A stretch of DNA of 64,000 nucleotides from Sphingomonas bacterium (GCA_030149245.1 JASBRX010000003.1:1-64000), one strand, 5' to 3'; shown: positions 23,602-33,824, counted from the first letter of the stretch. Program-made: numbers and translations. Notes: generated from the letters alone by a model not told the origin.

Positions 23602-24972
23602 TCAAACAAACCCCAAATTGGTCGTCGAATAATTACCGATATTCGGCAGCACCGTCGACATAGTCCCCGCCGACACACCGAACCAGCTCGCCAGCGTCGC
23701 GGCGTACTGATCGACCGAGGTCGTCGGCAGCAGCCGCCCCTGCCCGACATCGCTTGGCGTGTTGTGCCCGAAATCGGGCGGGGTGCCATAGATGCGCCCG
23801 CCCTGCACCGCGCCGCCCAGCACGAAATGCATGCTGCCCCAGCCATGGTCGGAACCGTCGTCATTCTGCGTCAGCGTGCGGCCGAAATCGGATGCGGTGA
23901 AGCTGGTCACCTTTTCCGCCACCCCCAGCGCGGCGGTGGTGTCGTAAAAGGCGCGCATCGCATCCGCCACGCGGCCGACCAGGGTCGGGTGATCGCGCAG
24001 CAGGAAATCGTGCATGTCCCACCCGCCGATCGATACGAAGAACACCTGCCGCTTCGCGCCCAGTTCCTGCGACACCGAGATCAGCCGCGCGACGATCTTG
24101 AGCTGGTCGGCCAGCGAATTGCCGGTCGGGAATAGCGGGAAGTTCGCCGCCGGGGCGCTGCCCAGCGCGCCATTGACCTGGGTGTAGAGGTCGAGCGCGC
24201 GTTTCGACACGGTGGCGTGTTCGTTGGCGATGAGGTTCGCCTGCGCCCCGCCCATCAGCGTCCGGAGCGTGCTGGCCGCCGTGGCCGATCCAAACAGCGT
24301 CGATGCGCCATTGATCAGCGCGGTCGGCCCGTTGGTGCCGGTGACATACTGGATCGCGCTGCGCCCCGACAGATAGGTCGCGTTGCCCGACGCGCTGATA
24401 CAGGTCAGCGCGCTGGTGCCGTTGCCGCTCTGCAGCAGGTCGCCGATGCGCCCACCCCAGCCCGAGGTCGCGCCCTCTGCGCTCGATGCCTGCCAATAGC
24501 TTTGCTGGTCATTATGGCTGAACAGCTTGGGCGGCAGCGCGACCGACGCGGCCTGATATTGTGCCTTGGTCGTCGGACGCACCAGCGTGCCGACATTGAG
24601 CACCGGGGCCAGCTTGCCCGCGTTGAACAAAGGCAGCAGTGACGCCATCGTCGGTGCCAGCGCAAATTGCCGTCCGCCCAGGGAATTGGCCGGGTTCAGC
24701 AACGTCGCGGTCAGACTATCGCGGGCATGCCCCAGCGTCGGGCGCTGCGCGAGATAGGCGGCGTGGGTCGTGCTGTCATAGGGCGGCAGCGTGTTGGCGT
24801 AATCATTGCCGCCATAAAGGAAGATGCACACCAGCGCCTTGTAATCGCTGGCGACCGCCGCCGATGCTTCGCCGATCGCGGCAAGCTGGGTGACGAAGGG
24901 GGCCGCGGCACCCGCTGCACCGAGCGCGGCGGTGCGCTTCAAAAAGGCGCGGCGCGATTGGTTCTGGTCCAT
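23602..24972 (-). CDS. DUF1501 family exported protein
   Basis: A 456-residue protein with a Tat signal (NQSRRAFLKRTAALGAAGAAA). The body has LVCIFLYGGNDYANTLPPYD, typical for DUF1501, plus VFFVSIGGWDMHDF and FTASDFGRT near the C-terminal third, in keeping with an alkaline-phosphatase-like fold. Substrate and role are unknown; pairs with DUF1800 are widespread and presumed to act at the cell surface. It starts 11 bp after the DUF1800 stop, so the two form an operon. Confidence 0.88.
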   Translation of the reverse strand: MDQNQSRRAFLKRTAALGAAGAAAPFVTQLAAIGEASAAVASDYKALVCIFLYGGNDYANTLPPYDSTTHAAYLAQRPTLGHARDSLTATLLNPANSLGGRQFALAPTMASLLPLFNAGKLAPVLNVGTLVRPTTKAQYQAASVALPPKLFSHNDQQSYWQASSAEGATSGWGGRIGDLLQSGNGTSALTCISASGNATYLSGRSAIQYVTGTNGPTALINGASTLFGSATAASTLRTLMGGAQANLIANEHATVSKRALDLYTQVNGALGSAPAANFPLFPTGNSLADQLKIVARLISVSQELGAKRQVFFVSIGGWDMHDFLLRDHPTLVGRVADAMRAFYDTTAALGVAEKVTSFTASDFGRTLTQNDDGSDHGWGSMHFVLGGAVQGGRIYGTPPDFGHNTPSDVGQGRLLPTTSVDQYAATLASWFGVSAGTMSTVLPNIGNYSTTNLGFV

Positions 24973-24983
24973 GTCCCGGCCCC

Positions 24984-26693
24984 TCACTTCAACGTCAGAA
25001 ATTCGGGCGATGCCAGCGTCAGCAGGACGGCGATCGCGATGCGGTTGTTGGTGTTGGTCGAGCTGTCCACCGCGGCGCGGATCGCGGTGATCGTGGCGTT
25101 GGAAAGCTGCCCCGCGGCGAGCCACAAATTGATCCGGTCGACCAATGCCGCGCTGTCCCCGGCGATACCGCTGATCGACCCGTAATCCGTACGCAGATCG
25201 GTGGTGTTGTTCACGACCGCCTGCATGTAGTTCACATAGCCGACGACGCTGATTTCATTGGTGATTTGCAATTCCGGCGCGACCAGCCCAGCGTTAGCGA
25301 TCGGCGTGTTGGGCGGGGTGTAGCCGGGGCGGAAGAAGTTGAAGACCGACGGGCTTCGGCCCATCGCCTGCGCCAGCCGGTTGATCGAACTGCTCGTGTC
25401 TCCCGTCGTCCAGTTGCCCGAGTTCGATGTCGCCCCGAACGCGCGCGCCCATGCCGTCAGGCGCATCACCGGTTCGCGCAGCTTGCCCGCGCTGGTCGCT
25501 GTGGGTTCGGTCCGCGCTTCAGGGTCCATCAGGATCGCGCGAATCACCGCCTGCATGTCGCCGCGCACGCCCGATCCGTTATCGGCAAACTTCGCCGCGA
25601 CGCGCCCGATATAGGCCGCCGAAGGGTTGCTGGTGACCAGCCGCTGGATCAGCTGCTTCGACACGAACGGCGGCACATTGGGATGCGCGAAGATCGTGTC
25701 GAGCGCTTGGCGGACCGCATCTGCGCCCGATGCGCCGGCGGCGACGGTCGTGCCGAGGAAGATCGACGCACCGGTTTCATGCTGCCCGGTGTTGAAAATC
25801 ATCGCGCGGCGATAGCGGTCGGGGGTGCTATTGTCCGACCCGTCGAGCACGAGTCCCGTGAACACGCGCGCCAACCCCGACACGTCGGCCGGCGTGTAGG
25901 TTTCGACCGGCTGTCCGCCCGAGGTGACGACGCTGCCATCCATGTTCAGCCGCACCAGGCCGATGGTGAACAGCTGCATCAATTCGCGCGCATAATTCTC
26001 GTCCGGGACCGACCCGGTGCTGGCATTCGCCTTGCGGTTGCCGAGGAAGGTCAGGAACGACCCCATGGCGGCGTTGTAGGTCACGCGCTCGATCAGCGTA
26101 CGGAAATTGCCGAACGCATTGTCCATCAACACGTCGACATAGGCGGCCATGGCGAATTGCCGCCAGGACAGGTTCACCCCGCCAATGCCGACCACCAGCA
26201 TTTCGAGCAGCGCCATGCCGACGCGCTGGCGCAGCTGGTCGCCCGCCCCGGTCAGCTGGCTCCACATCGCATTGTCGAAGCCGCTTTCGTTATTCATGTT
26301 GGCGCTGGCGTTATAGCCCTTGCTCACCAGCCAGTCCCACAATGTGGTCGGGCGCGGCTTGGCGAATTCGGCGGTGATCCACGCGTCATAGCCGCGCGCC
26401 TGAACATCGGCGATGTCGGCAGCGGTCGCGCCCATCGTTGCCTGCGACAGGAAGCGGCTCGCCTGCGCCGCCGTGGGCGGTGGCGGGGTCGGGCTGGGCG
26501 TCGGGGTCGGGCCGGGGGTCGAGACGACACCGCCGCCACCGCCACCCGAGTCGCAGGCAGCAAGGGCAAGTGCGAGCCCGCTGACCCCGACTGCGGTAAA
26601 GCTGCCGCCCGCACGTGCGACATCACCCGTAACCGCCTGTTCCGGCACGCGCACATCATCCGCCGCCCGCAGCGGCGCTTCCAGTCTGTCCAT
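24984..26693 (-). CDS. DUF1800 family exported protein
   Basis: A 569-residue protein. After about 40 residues comes a hydrophobic segment ending ALALAACDSGG, which resembles a lipobox, then a Gly run and a Pro/Thr-rich linker (STPGPTPTPSPTPPPPT). The DUF1800 domain begins ASRFLSQATMGATAADI and includes ENYARELMQLFTIGL, the family hallmark. The anchor-plus-linker layout suggests an envelope lipoprotein or secreted protein. I chose the ATG at 26693; a GTG at 26702 is possible. Function is unknown and it is paired with DUF1501. Confidence 0.86.
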   Translation of the reverse strand: MDRLEAPLRAADDVRVPEQAVTGDVARAGGSFTAVGVSGLALALAACDSGGGGGGVVSTPGPTPTPSPTPPPPTAAQASRFLSQATMGATAADIADVQARGYDAWITAEFAKPRPTTLWDWLVSKGYNASANMNNESGFDNAMWSQLTGAGDQLRQRVGMALLEMLVVGIGGVNLSWRQFAMAAYVDVLMDNAFGNFRTLIERVTYNAAMGSFLTFLGNRKANASTGSVPDENYARELMQLFTIGLVRLNMDGSVVTSGGQPVETYTPADVSGLARVFTGLVLDGSDNSTPDRYRRAMIFNTGQHETGASIFLGTTVAAGASGADAVRQALDTIFAHPNVPPFVSKQLIQRLVTSNPSAAYIGRVAAKFADNGSGVRGDMQAVIRAILMDPEARTEPTATSAGKLREPVMRLTAWARAFGATSNSGNWTTGDTSSSINRLAQAMGRSPSVFNFFRPGYTPPNTPIANAGLVAPELQITNEISVVGYVNYMQAVVNNTTDLRTDYGSISGIAGDSAALVDRINLWLAAGQLSNATITAIRAAVDSSTNTNNRIAIAVLLTLASPEFLTLK

Positions 26694-26846
26694 TGGTCCC
26701 ACCCCCGGGGCGGGTCACACCTTGCCCCACCCGATCCTCTCAATCTTTGTAGAGACGTGCCAGAGGGAAACAGCGTGAAGCGCGCACTAACCGACTCGGC
26801 TCGGCGTGAATTGCGCGCTCTTCGCCGCCACCGTAACATCCCGGCC

Positions 26847-27782
26847 ATGAAAGCCGTCCTCCCCGCGCTCGCCCGCCCGCTGATCGAACCCGGCCTGCCC
26901 GCCGGAATCACCGCGCATTGGTTCGCCAGCCGTGAGGAAGCGCTGGCGCTGATCGGCGACGCGGACATTGCCTGGGTCGACATGAACCGCCCGGGCTGGA
27001 CCGGGGAGATTGCGGCGGCGGGCGCGCAGCTCAAATGGCTGTCGACCATCTATGCCGGGATCGACGCGTTCGACATCGATCTGCTCAAGGCGCGCGGCAC
27101 GATCCTGACCAACGGCGTCGGCATCAATGCGATCGCGGTCGCCGAATATGCGGTGCTCGGCATCCTCGCCGCCGCCAAGCGCTTCGACGAAGTGGTCCGC
27201 ATCGCCGACCGCCACGACTGGCCGACCGACGCGCCGGGCAAGATCGAGCTGTTTGAGACCCGCGCGCTGGTCATCGGCTATGGCACGATCGGGCGCATGA
27301 TCGGGGAGCGGCTGGCGGCGTTCGGGGTCGAAGTGACCGGCGTCACGCGATCGGGCCGCGACGGCACGCTGACCCCCGACCAGTGGCGCGGCCGCATCGC
27401 TGCATTTGACTGGATCGTCCTCGCCGCCCCCTCGACCGACGCGACGACGGCGATGGTCGGCGCGGATGAACTGGCGGCGATGAAGCCCGGCGCGTGGCTG
27501 ATCAACATCGCGCGCGGCGACATGGTCGATCAGGACGCGCTGATCGCGGCGCTGCACAAAAGGCGAATCGGCGGCGCGTTTCTGGACGTGGTGACGCCCG
27601 AGCCTTTGCCCGCCGACCACCCGCTCTGGACCGCGCCCAACACCATCCACTCGATGCATCTATCGGGTCGGTCGCAGACCCGGATGTTCATGCGCGCCGC
27701 CGCTTTGTTCCTCGACAATGCCCGCGCCTTTGCCGAGGGGCGGCCGATGAAGAACGTCGTCGATCTCGACGCCGGGTACTGA
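26847..27782 (+). CDS. D-2-hydroxyacid dehydrogenase
   Basis: A 311-residue NAD(P)-dependent dehydrogenase. The substrate domain includes KWLSTIYAGIDAFD; the Rossmann fingerprint is VIGYGTIGRMIGERL; catalytic candidates are the Arg in INIARGDMVDQDAL, the Glu in DVVTPEPLPADHPLW and the His in SMHLSGRS. It reduces 2-oxo acids or oxidises D-2-hydroxy acids; the substrate is not clear. The ATG at 26847 gives the typical N-terminus. A long in-frame extension upstream overlaps the DUF1800 gene and is not credible. It is probably a single-gene unit. Confidence 0.87.
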   Translation: MKAVLPALARPLIEPGLPAGITAHWFASREEALALIGDADIAWVDMNRPGWTGEIAAAGAQLKWLSTIYAGIDAFDIDLLKARGTILTNGVGINAIAVAEYAVLGILAAAKRFDEVVRIADRHDWPTDAPGKIELFETRALVIGYGTIGRMIGERLAAFGVEVTGVTRSGRDGTLTPDQWRGRIAAFDWIVLAAPSTDATTAMVGADELAAMKPGAWLINIARGDMVDQDALIAALHKRRIGGAFLDVVTPEPLPADHPLWTAPNTIHSMHLSGRSQTRMFMRAAALFLDNARAFAEGRPMKNVVDLDAGY

Positions 27783-27791
27783 CCTTCCAAC

Positions 27792-27899
27792 CGTCACCCC
27801 CGCGAAAGCGGGGGCCCATCTCCCGGACTGTCCGCCTACCACGCCGGATGTTTTCGTTGCGCGCTTCGGAGATGGGCCCCCGCTTTCGCGGGGGTGACG
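27792..27899. repeat. 32-bp inverted repeat (REP doublet)
   Basis: The arms at 27792-27823 and 27868-27899 are perfect complements with a 44-nt loop; each arm has the inner palindrome CCCCCGCGAAAGCGGGGG. They begin with CGTCACCCCCGCG, a repeat family different from the one at 23514. The element lies between two plus-strand genes, dehydrogenase and trpG. Confidence 0.85.
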
Positions 27900-27948
27900 A
27901 AGAAGATGTATGGATGACGACCGCTCCGTGAACCGCTAATCCCCCCCC

Positions 27949-28533
27949 ATGATCCTCGTCATCGACAATTACGACAGCTTCACCTGGAACCTCGTCCATT
28001 ACCTGATGGAGCTGGGCGCGGAGGTGAAGGTGGTGCGCAACGACGCGCTCACCGCGCAGGAAGCGATTGCCAGCAACGCGCAGGCATTCCTGCTCTCCCC
28101 CGGCCCGTGCACCCCGAACGAAGCCGGGATCAGCCTAGATCTCGTCGCCGCCTGTGCCGATGCGCGCAAGCCGCTGCTCGGCGTGTGCCTGGGCCACCAG
28201 TCGATCGGCCAGCATTTCGGGGGCAAGGTCGTGCGCGGCGGGTTGATGCACGGCAAGACGTCGCCGGTCACCCATGACGGCACGGGCCTGTTCGAAGGGC
28301 TGCCCAGCCCGTTCACCGCCACCCGCTACCACTCGCTGATCGTCACCGACATTCCCGAGGCACTGGTCGTCAACGCCACCGCGTCGGACGGCAGCGTCAT
28401 GGCGTTCCGCCACCGCGACCTACCGATTCACTCGGTCCAGTTCCACCCGGAGAGCATCGCGACCGAGCACGGCCATGCGATGCTAGCGAACTTCCTCAAC
28501 ATCGCCGGGATCGAGCCGAAAATACTGGCGTGA
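27949..28533 (+). CDS. trpG: Anthranilate synthase glutamine amidotransferase subunit
   Basis: A 194-residue class I glutamine amidotransferase. It opens [19 protein letters not shown]; the nucleophile is in [12 protein letters not shown] and the His-Glu pair in [14 protein letters not shown]. It releases ammonia from glutamine for TrpE to make anthranilate and may also serve aminodeoxychorismate synthase (PabA). trpE is not in the window; trpD and trpC follow after a PilZ gene. The gene starts 50 bp after a REP doublet. Confidence 0.93.
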   Translation: MILVIDNYDSFTWNLVHYLMELGAEVKVVRNDALTAQEAIASNAQAFLLSPGPCTPNEAGISLDLVAACADARKPLLGVCLGHQSIGQHFGGKVVRGGLMHGKTSPVTHDGTGLFEGLPSPFTATRYHSLIVTDIPEALVVNATASDGSVMAFRHRDLPIHSVQFHPESIATEHGHAMLANFLNIAGIEPKILA

Positions 28534-28637
28534 TCCCTCGGGAGCCGCAGTCAATATCGGCTTAACCCTTTGGCGCTAACGTCCTCGGACAAGTCGTAAT
28601 TGCGGGACCGCAGGCACGCGGAACCAGCAGGTCAGCC

Positions 28638-29030
28638 ATGGACGAAGCAGCGATCCGCGAATCTCTCCCCCCGCGCCAGCCACGCCAGCAGGTGATGCTG
28701 AGTGCGGAGATTTGCGGCTTTGGCGGGGGCGCACCGACCAAGCATCGCATCAAGGATCTGTCGGTGTCGGGCGCGCGCATCGATCGCGCAGAGGGGCTGA
28801 GGCCGGGGGCGACCGTGCTGGTATCGGTCGGGGTGCTCAAAGCGGTCGGCGCAACCGTGATCTGGGTCAAGGACGGCGTCGCCGGACTGCGCTTTGCCGA
28901 GACGATCGATCCTGACGCGGCGCGCTCCAAGGCGATGATCGCCCCGGCCAAGCCGCGCCCAACCGTTGCGATCGACCGGGGTGCGACGGCCGGGTGGATT
29001 CAGGATCTGCACAGCCCCTATCGCCGCTGA
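28638..29030 (+). CDS. PilZ domain protein (single domain)
   Basis: A 130-residue protein. The PilZ core spans about residues 10-95: RQPRQQVMLSAEICGFGG (with an R-x3-R-like start, here RQPRQ), then HRIKDLSVSGARIDRAEGLRPG with the D-x-S-x-x-G motif, and VTLGVLKAVGATVIWVKDGVAG-like strands. PilZ domains bind cyclic di-GMP; whether this one does depends on the weak RxxxR. It is inserted between trpG and trpD with 70-100 bp gaps, so it may have its own promoter. Confidence 0.8.
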   Translation: MDEAAIRESLPPRQPRQQVMLSAEICGFGGGAPTKHRIKDLSVSGARIDRAEGLRPGATVLVSVGVLKAVGATVIWVKDGVAGLRFAETIDPDAARSKAMIAPAKPRPTVAIDRGATAGWIQDLHSPYRR

Positions 29031-29106
29031 ACGCCTGCGCTCCGGCTTGCCCCGCCGATAACAGGAATTGCTCGACTCGCGCGGCGCGCCCCGGAATAGA
29101 GGCGGC

Positions 29107-30102
29107 GTGACCAATTTCAGCCTCCTCCCCGATCCTGCCAGCCCGCTCGCCCGTGAAAGCGCGGCGCAGGCATTCGCCGACATCCTCGACGGCCGCGCTG
29201 CCGAGGACGAGATCGAGGCATTTCTGATCGCCCTGTCCGACCGCGGCGAAACCAGCATCGAGATTGCCGAAGCCGCACGGGCGATGCGCGCGCGGGTGAT
29301 CCCGGTCAGCGCGCCGCCCAATGCGATCGACGTGTGCGGCACCGGCGGCGACGGCCACCATACGCTCAACGTATCCACCGCCGTCGCCATCGTCGTCGCG
29401 GCGGCGGGCGTGCCGGTGGCCAAGCATGGCAACCGCGCCGCCAGCTCCAAATCGGGCGCGGCCGATACGCTGGAGGCACTCGGCCTCGACCTCGACCGCG
29501 CGACCGCCAATGCCGAGGCGCATTTGAATGATCTGGGCATCGCGTTCCTGTTCGCCGCGAAATATCACCCCGCGCTTGGCCGGATCGCCCCGATCCGCAA
29601 GCGCATCGGGCGACGCACGATCTTCAACCTGATGGGGCCGCTCGCCAATCCGGCGGGGGTGCAGCGCCAGCTGATCGGCATCGCGCGCCCCGATTATGCG
29701 CCGATCTATGCCGAGGCGCTGGAGCAACTCGGCGTCAAGGGCGCGGCAATCGTCGCGGGCGAAGAGGGGCTGGACGAATTATCGCCCGAAGGGGGCTCGC
29801 TGGTGGTCAGCATCGGCGATGTCAGCCTGCCCGCGCGCGTGACGCCCGCCGATGCCGGCCTGTCCGCCCACCCGCTCCCCGCCCTGCGCGGGGGCGACGC
29901 GCAGGAGAATGCCGCGGCCCTCCGTCGCCTGCTCGATGGCGAGCGTGGGGCGTATCGCGACGCGGTGCTGCTCAACGCGGCAGCCGCTCTCGTTATCGCG
30001 GGCGAGGCGATCGATCTGCGCGAAGGTGCGGAGGAAGCGGCGGAGATCATCGACAAGGGACTTGCCAAAGCGCTGCTCGACTGCTGGATCGCCGCCGCAT
30101 GA
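29107..30102 (+). CDS. trpD: Anthranilate phosphoribosyltransferase
   Basis: A 331-residue enzyme joining anthranilate to PRPP. Markers are the N-terminal helical domain, [17 protein letters not shown] (PRPP/pyrophosphate loop), [15 protein letters not shown], and [19 protein letters not shown]. The GTG at 29107 is used because TAGAGGCGGC precedes it and the protein then begins with the normal short N-terminus. The stop overlaps the trpC ATG by 4 bp. Confidence 0.93.
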   Translation: MTNFSLLPDPASPLARESAAQAFADILDGRAAEDEIEAFLIALSDRGETSIEIAEAARAMRARVIPVSAPPNAIDVCGTGGDGHHTLNVSTAVAIVVAAAGVPVAKHGNRAASSKSGAADTLEALGLDLDRATANAEAHLNDLGIAFLFAAKYHPALGRIAPIRKRIGRRTIFNLMGPLANPAGVQRQLIGIARPDYAPIYAEALEQLGVKGAAIVAGEEGLDELSPEGGSLVVSIGDVSLPARVTPADAGLSAHPLPALRGGDAQENAAALRRLLDGERGAYRDAVLLNAAAALVIAGEAIDLREGAEEAAEIIDKGLAKALLDCWIAAA

Positions 30103-30884
30103 GCACGATGCTGGACGAAATCATCGCGGTGAAGCGCGGCGAAGTGGCGGAGCGCAAGGCCGCGACCTCGCTGGCCGAGCTGCAGGCGCTGGCGATGGCA
30201 CAGACCCCGCCGCGCGGCTTCCGCGCTGCGCTGGATGCCAAGGCGTCCAACGGATACGGCCTGATCGCCGAGATCAAGAAGGCCTCACCCTCCAAGGGGC
30301 TGATCCGCGCCGATTTCGATCCCCCAGCGCATGCCCGCGCCTATGCCGCCGGCGGCGCGGCGTGCCTGTCGGTGCTGACCGATGCGCGCTTCTTTCAGGG
30401 GCATGAGGATTATCTGATCGCCGCGCGCGCCGCGTGCAATCTGCCCGTGATCCGCAAGGACTTCATGATCGACCCGTGGCAGGTGCTTGAGGCGCGCAGC
30501 ATCGGCGCCGACGCGATCCTGATCATCGTCGCCGCGCTCGAGGACGCGCAGATGGCAGAGATCGAGGATGCGGCGATCGGCCTGGGCATGGACGTGCTGG
30601 TCGAAGTCCATGACGCCGAGGAGCTCGACCGCGCGCTGGCGCTCAAGTCGCGGCTGATCGGGGTCAACAACCGCAATCTCAAGGACTTCAGCGTCTCGTT
30701 CGACCGCACCTATGAGCTGGTTGGCCGCGCGCCGGAGGGTTGCACCTTCGTCGCCGAGAGCGGGCTGACCAACCGCGCCGATCTCGACGCGATGGCGGAA
30801 CATGGCGTGCGCTGCTTCCTGATCGGCGAGTCGCTGATGCGGCAGGACGATGTCGAGGCTGCAACGCGGGCGATGATCGGATAG
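30099..30884 (+). CDS. trpC: Indole-3-glycerol phosphate synthase
   Basis: A 261-residue TIM barrel catalysing ring closure to indole-3-glycerol phosphate. Visible landmarks are [13 protein letters not shown] (catalytic Lys), [46 protein letters not shown] and [13 protein letters not shown]. It is coupled to trpD through ATGA and separated from moaC by a repeat block. TrpF is not fused, as usual in alphaproteobacteria. Confidence 0.94.
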   Translation: MSTMLDEIIAVKRGEVAERKAATSLAELQALAMAQTPPRGFRAALDAKASNGYGLIAEIKKASPSKGLIRADFDPPAHARAYAAGGAACLSVLTDARFFQGHEDYLIAARAACNLPVIRKDFMIDPWQVLEARSIGADAILIIVAALEDAQMAEIEDAAIGLGMDVLVEVHDAEELDRALALKSRLIGVNNRNLKDFSVSFDRTYELVGRAPEGCTFVAESGLTNRADLDAMAEHGVRCFLIGESLMRQDDVEAATRAMIG

Positions 30885-30917
30885 CGTCCCTCCGCTTTGC
30901 AGCGGCAGGCACTTCTT

Positions 30918-31019
30918 CTCCCCTCCCGCTTGCGGGAGGGATCGGGGGAGGGCATGTCAAACCAATGCCCGCCCCCGAGAACACGCCCTCCCCTAACCCC
31001 ACCCGCGAGCGGGAGGGGA
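30918..31019. repeat. Palindrome pair between trpC and moaC
   Basis: CCCCTCCCGCTTGCGGGAGG near 30919-30938 and CACCCGCGAGCGGGAGGGG near 31000-31018 face each other and each folds alone. The right arm ends in GGGAGGGGAAC directly before the moaC TTG start, so its purine run is the likely Shine-Dalgarno sequence of moaC. Confidence 0.75.
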
Positions 31020-31021
31020 AC

Positions 31022-31489
31022 TTGACCCATCTCGACGCCAGCGGCGCGGCGCGCATGGTCGATGTCGGCGCAAAGGCCGAAACCGAACGCGTCGCCGTCG
31101 CCACCGGGCGGATCACTATGTCTGCAGAGGCCGCCGGCGCGATCCGCAACGGCCTGCTCAAGAAGGGCGATGTCATCGCCGTCGCGCGCATCGCCGGGAT
31201 CATGGCGGCAAAGAAGACCAGCGACCTGATCCCGCTGTGCCACCCGCTGGCGCTGAGCAAGGTCAGCCTCGACCTCGTCCCCGACGACAGCGGCGTCACC
31301 GCCACCGCTACCGTCGGCCTGACCGGGCGCACCGGCGTGGAGATGGAGGCGCTCACCGCCGTCACCGTTGCGCTGCTCACCGTGTACGACATGGCCAAGG
31401 CGCTCGACCGCACGATGGAGATCGGCGCGGTCCGCCTGCTCGAAAAGCGCGGCGGCAAGTCCGGCGACTGGCACGCAACACAGGGTTAA
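31022..31489 (+). CDS. moaC: Cyclic pyranopterin monophosphate synthase MoaC
   Basis: A 155-residue molybdenum cofactor enzyme acting after MoaA to make cPMP. Family signatures are [20 protein letters not shown] near the start, [18 protein letters not shown], and [20 protein letters not shown]. No ATG gives the right N-terminus; the TTG at 31022 encodes [15 protein letters not shown], the normal opening, with GGAGGGG from the upstream palindrome as ribosome-binding site. moeA follows after an intervening PilZ gene. Confidence 0.92.
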   Translation: MTHLDASGAARMVDVGAKAETERVAVATGRITMSAEAAGAIRNGLLKKGDVIAVARIAGIMAAKKTSDLIPLCHPLALSKVSLDLVPDDSGVTATATVGLTGRTGVEMEALTAVTVALLTVYDMAKALDRTMEIGAVRLLEKRGGKSGDWHATQG

Positions 31490-31566
31490 CCCGTCCCTTA
31501 CCGCGCTCGCTCAGTGAATCTTGACGCCGCTGGCCGCACATATTTTCCGTTCAGTTGTGGGGCGTT

Positions 31567-32508
31567 ATGTCGGGTTCAGGGCGGTCGGCCATCTTTTCGC
31601 TTTCGGACGGGCTCGATCCTGTAGCGCCGGGTAACGGCGAGAATGCCGCGCACGGCCGGCTGATCGGCAGCACCGGCACGCGCGACTGTTTCGTCCATCG
31701 CATCACCTCCGCCGGCGCAACCCTGACCGTCACCGGGCCGGTCAGCAATGGGGATCGCGGTCGGATCGAGCTGCCCTTTGGCGTCAGCGCCGAAGGTTCG
31801 GTGCTGGGCGACGACCCTGCGGCCTTTACCTTCTGCTTCGACGAACCGCTCGATGTGGTCGCAGCGCTCGCGCGTTGCCTTGCCGCGCTGCCCACCGAGC
31901 GCCGCCAGATGCCGCGCGTCGAGCTGCGCCAGCGGCTGTGCATTCGTCACGGCGATCAGGTCGATTTCGCCTGGACCCGCAACCTGTCGCCCGCAGGCCT
32001 GGGCGTCGAAACGCGCGCGGCATTGCGCGTGGGCGAGGCGGTCGAGATCACGCTGGACGGCCTGCGCCCGATCGCGGGCGAGATCCGCTGGACCGAGCGC
32101 GGTCAGGCCGGCATCGCCTTTGCCGAAGAGCTGGGCTGGCAGATCCTGATGCCCTGGCTGCGTCAGGTCGCCAATCGCCGCCCACCCGTGGCGCACGCGC
32201 CGATGGCCGGAAGCGCGTCACCGCTGGGCGCCGTCAAGAACGCGATCAAGCTGGATGCCGCGACCCATGTCCGGTCGGGCAGCAGTTGGTGGAACGCCCA
32301 GATCACCTCGCTCAGCAACGCGCTGGTCGAGTTCGAGAGCGACACCGAATTCGCGCCCTTGTGCGGCCTGTGGCTATCGCTGCCACAGATCGGCGGCTGG
32401 CCGATCCGCGTGATCGAATGCCATGGCGCGCGCCATGTCGCCGAATTCCGCCTGCCGCTGCGCCCGCACGAAATGACGCGGCTGAGCGAGGCCGCGCGGC
32501 CCCGGTGA
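31567..32508 (+). CDS. PilZ domain protein, long form
   Basis: A 313-residue soluble protein. A clear PilZ domain lies at about residues 108-195: RRQMPRVELRQRLCIRHGD (R-x3-R), FAWTRNLSPAGLGVETR (N-x-S-x-x-G) and GEIRWTERGQAGIAF. The N-terminal 100 residues and the C-terminal 110 residues look like weaker beta-barrel repeats (SGSSWWNAQITSLSNALVEF), so two or three PilZ-like units are possible. It would bind cyclic di-GMP. It sits between moaC and moeA with gaps of about 70 bp. Confidence 0.78.
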   Translation: MSGSGRSAIFSLSDGLDPVAPGNGENAAHGRLIGSTGTRDCFVHRITSAGATLTVTGPVSNGDRGRIELPFGVSAEGSVLGDDPAAFTFCFDEPLDVVAALARCLAALPTERRQMPRVELRQRLCIRHGDQVDFAWTRNLSPAGLGVETRAALRVGEAVEITLDGLRPIAGEIRWTERGQAGIAFAEELGWQILMPWLRQVANRRPPVAHAPMAGSASPLGAVKNAIKLDAATHVRSGSSWWNAQITSLSNALVEFESDTEFAPLCGLWLSLPQIGGWPIRVIECHGARHVAEFRLPLRPHEMTRLSEAARPR

Positions 32509-32577
32509 GAGCCTGTTTGGGAATGCGCCTTCCGGCGCATCGCGGCACCGGCCCGGCTAATCGGGAGCATGGCCGAC

Positions 32578-33753
32578 ATGATTTCATTAGCCGCGGCGCA
32601 AGAACGCCTGTTCGCATTGGCCGATCCGGTGCCGGTCGAGCATGTGCCCCTGCGCGCGGCCGCCGGGCGCTGGGCCGCCGCGCCGGTCGTCGCATTACGC
32701 ACGCAGCCCGAGCTGCCGCTATCGGCGATGGATGGCTATGCGATCCGCTTCGCCGACCTGCCCGGCCCGTGGCGTGTCATCGACGAAAGCGCGGCGGGGC
32801 GGCCGTTCGCAGGGTTGGTCGCGACGGGTGAGGCCGTGCGCATCTTCACTGGCGCGGCAGTGCCCGACGGCGCGGACACGATCCTGGTGCAGGAAGAAGC
32901 GGCCCGCGACGGCCACACGCTAACGCTGGACGGCGAAGGTCCACCGCATCGCGGCGCCCATGTCCGCCCGGTTGGGCTCGATTTCACCCATGGCGAAACG
33001 CTGATCGATGCCGGTGCGCGCCTGACCCCTGCGCGCATCGCCCTCGCCGCGAGTGCCGGACACGCCGCCCTTCCCGTCCACCGCCGCATCCGCGTCGCGA
33101 TCGTCGCCTCCGGCGATGAACTGCGCACACCCGGCGCGCCGCTGACCCCCGGCGCGCTCCCCGAAAGCAATGGCGCGATGCTCGCCGCAATGTTGGCGAC
33201 GTTGCCGGTCGAGCTGGTCGACCTCGGCATCCTCCCCGACCGGATCGACGCGCTCACCGCGGCCTTTGCCGCAGTCGACGCGGATCTGCTCGTCACCAGC
33301 GGCGGCGCGTCGGTCGGCGACCACGATCTGGTCCGTCCCGCGCTAGAGGCGGCAGGTACCGACATCGATTTCTGGCGGATCGCGATGCGCCCGGGAAAGC
33401 CGCTGATGGCCGGACGGATGCGCGACACGGTCGTCATCGGCCTGCCCGGCAATCCGGTGTCGGCGCATGTCACGGCATTGCTTTTCGTCCAGCCGATGGT
33501 CGCGTATCTATCCGGCGCAGCCCACCCCCTGCCCCGCCGCCGTACCGCCATCGTCGGTTCGGCGCTGCCCGCCAATGGCCCGCGCGCCGACCATATCCGC
33601 GCAGTCCACCGCGACGGCCGCGTGGTTCCGGCCGACCGTCAGGACAGCTCGATGCTGCGCATCTTGGCCGCCTCGGACTGCCTGATCGTGCGTGCTCCAC
33701 ATGTTCCGGCGACGGCACCGGGCGACTCGGTGGAAATCCTCGACATCGACTGA
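32578..33753 (+). CDS. moeA: Molybdopterin molybdenumtransferase MoeA
   Basis: A 391-residue enzyme inserting molybdate into adenylylated molybdopterin. It opens [18 protein letters not shown], the family start, and has [63 protein letters not shown] and [12 protein letters not shown]. An ATG at 32569 lies too close to GGGAG, so the ATG at 32578 (10-bp spacing) is preferred. lexA follows 71 bp downstream with its own SOS box. Confidence 0.92.
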   Translation: MISLAAAQERLFALADPVPVEHVPLRAAAGRWAAAPVVALRTQPELPLSAMDGYAIRFADLPGPWRVIDESAAGRPFAGLVATGEAVRIFTGAAVPDGADTILVQEEAARDGHTLTLDGEGPPHRGAHVRPVGLDFTHGETLIDAGARLTPARIALAASAGHAALPVHRRIRVAIVASGDELRTPGAPLTPGALPESNGAMLAAMLATLPVELVDLGILPDRIDALTAAFAAVDADLLVTSGGASVGDHDLVRPALEAAGTDIDFWRIAMRPGKPLMAGRMRDTVVIGLPGNPVSAHVTALLFVQPMVAYLSGAAHPLPRRRTAIVGSALPANGPRADHIRAVHRDGRVVPADRQDSSMLRILAASDCLIVRAPHVPATAPGDSVEILDID

Positions 33754-33792
33754 TTCGCACCCGCTTGACGCAGCGTAGAACACAGCGTAAAC

Positions 33793-33807
33793 GTTCCACG
33801 TCTGTTC
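33793..33807. promoter_or_regulatory. LexA (SOS) box upstream of lexA
   Basis: GTTCCACGTCTGTTC at 33793-33807 is an exact GTTC-N7-GTTC, the alphaproteobacterial LexA site. It ends 17 bp before the lexA ATG, where it would overlap the promoter or start site and give autorepression. Confidence 0.9.
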
Positions 33808-33824
33808 TTGATAGGGGACGTCCA

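Noticed and set aside
25266..26846. In-frame upstream extension of the 2-hydroxyacid dehydrogenase
   Set aside because: It runs antisense through the DUF1800 gene; the family N-terminus begins at 26847.
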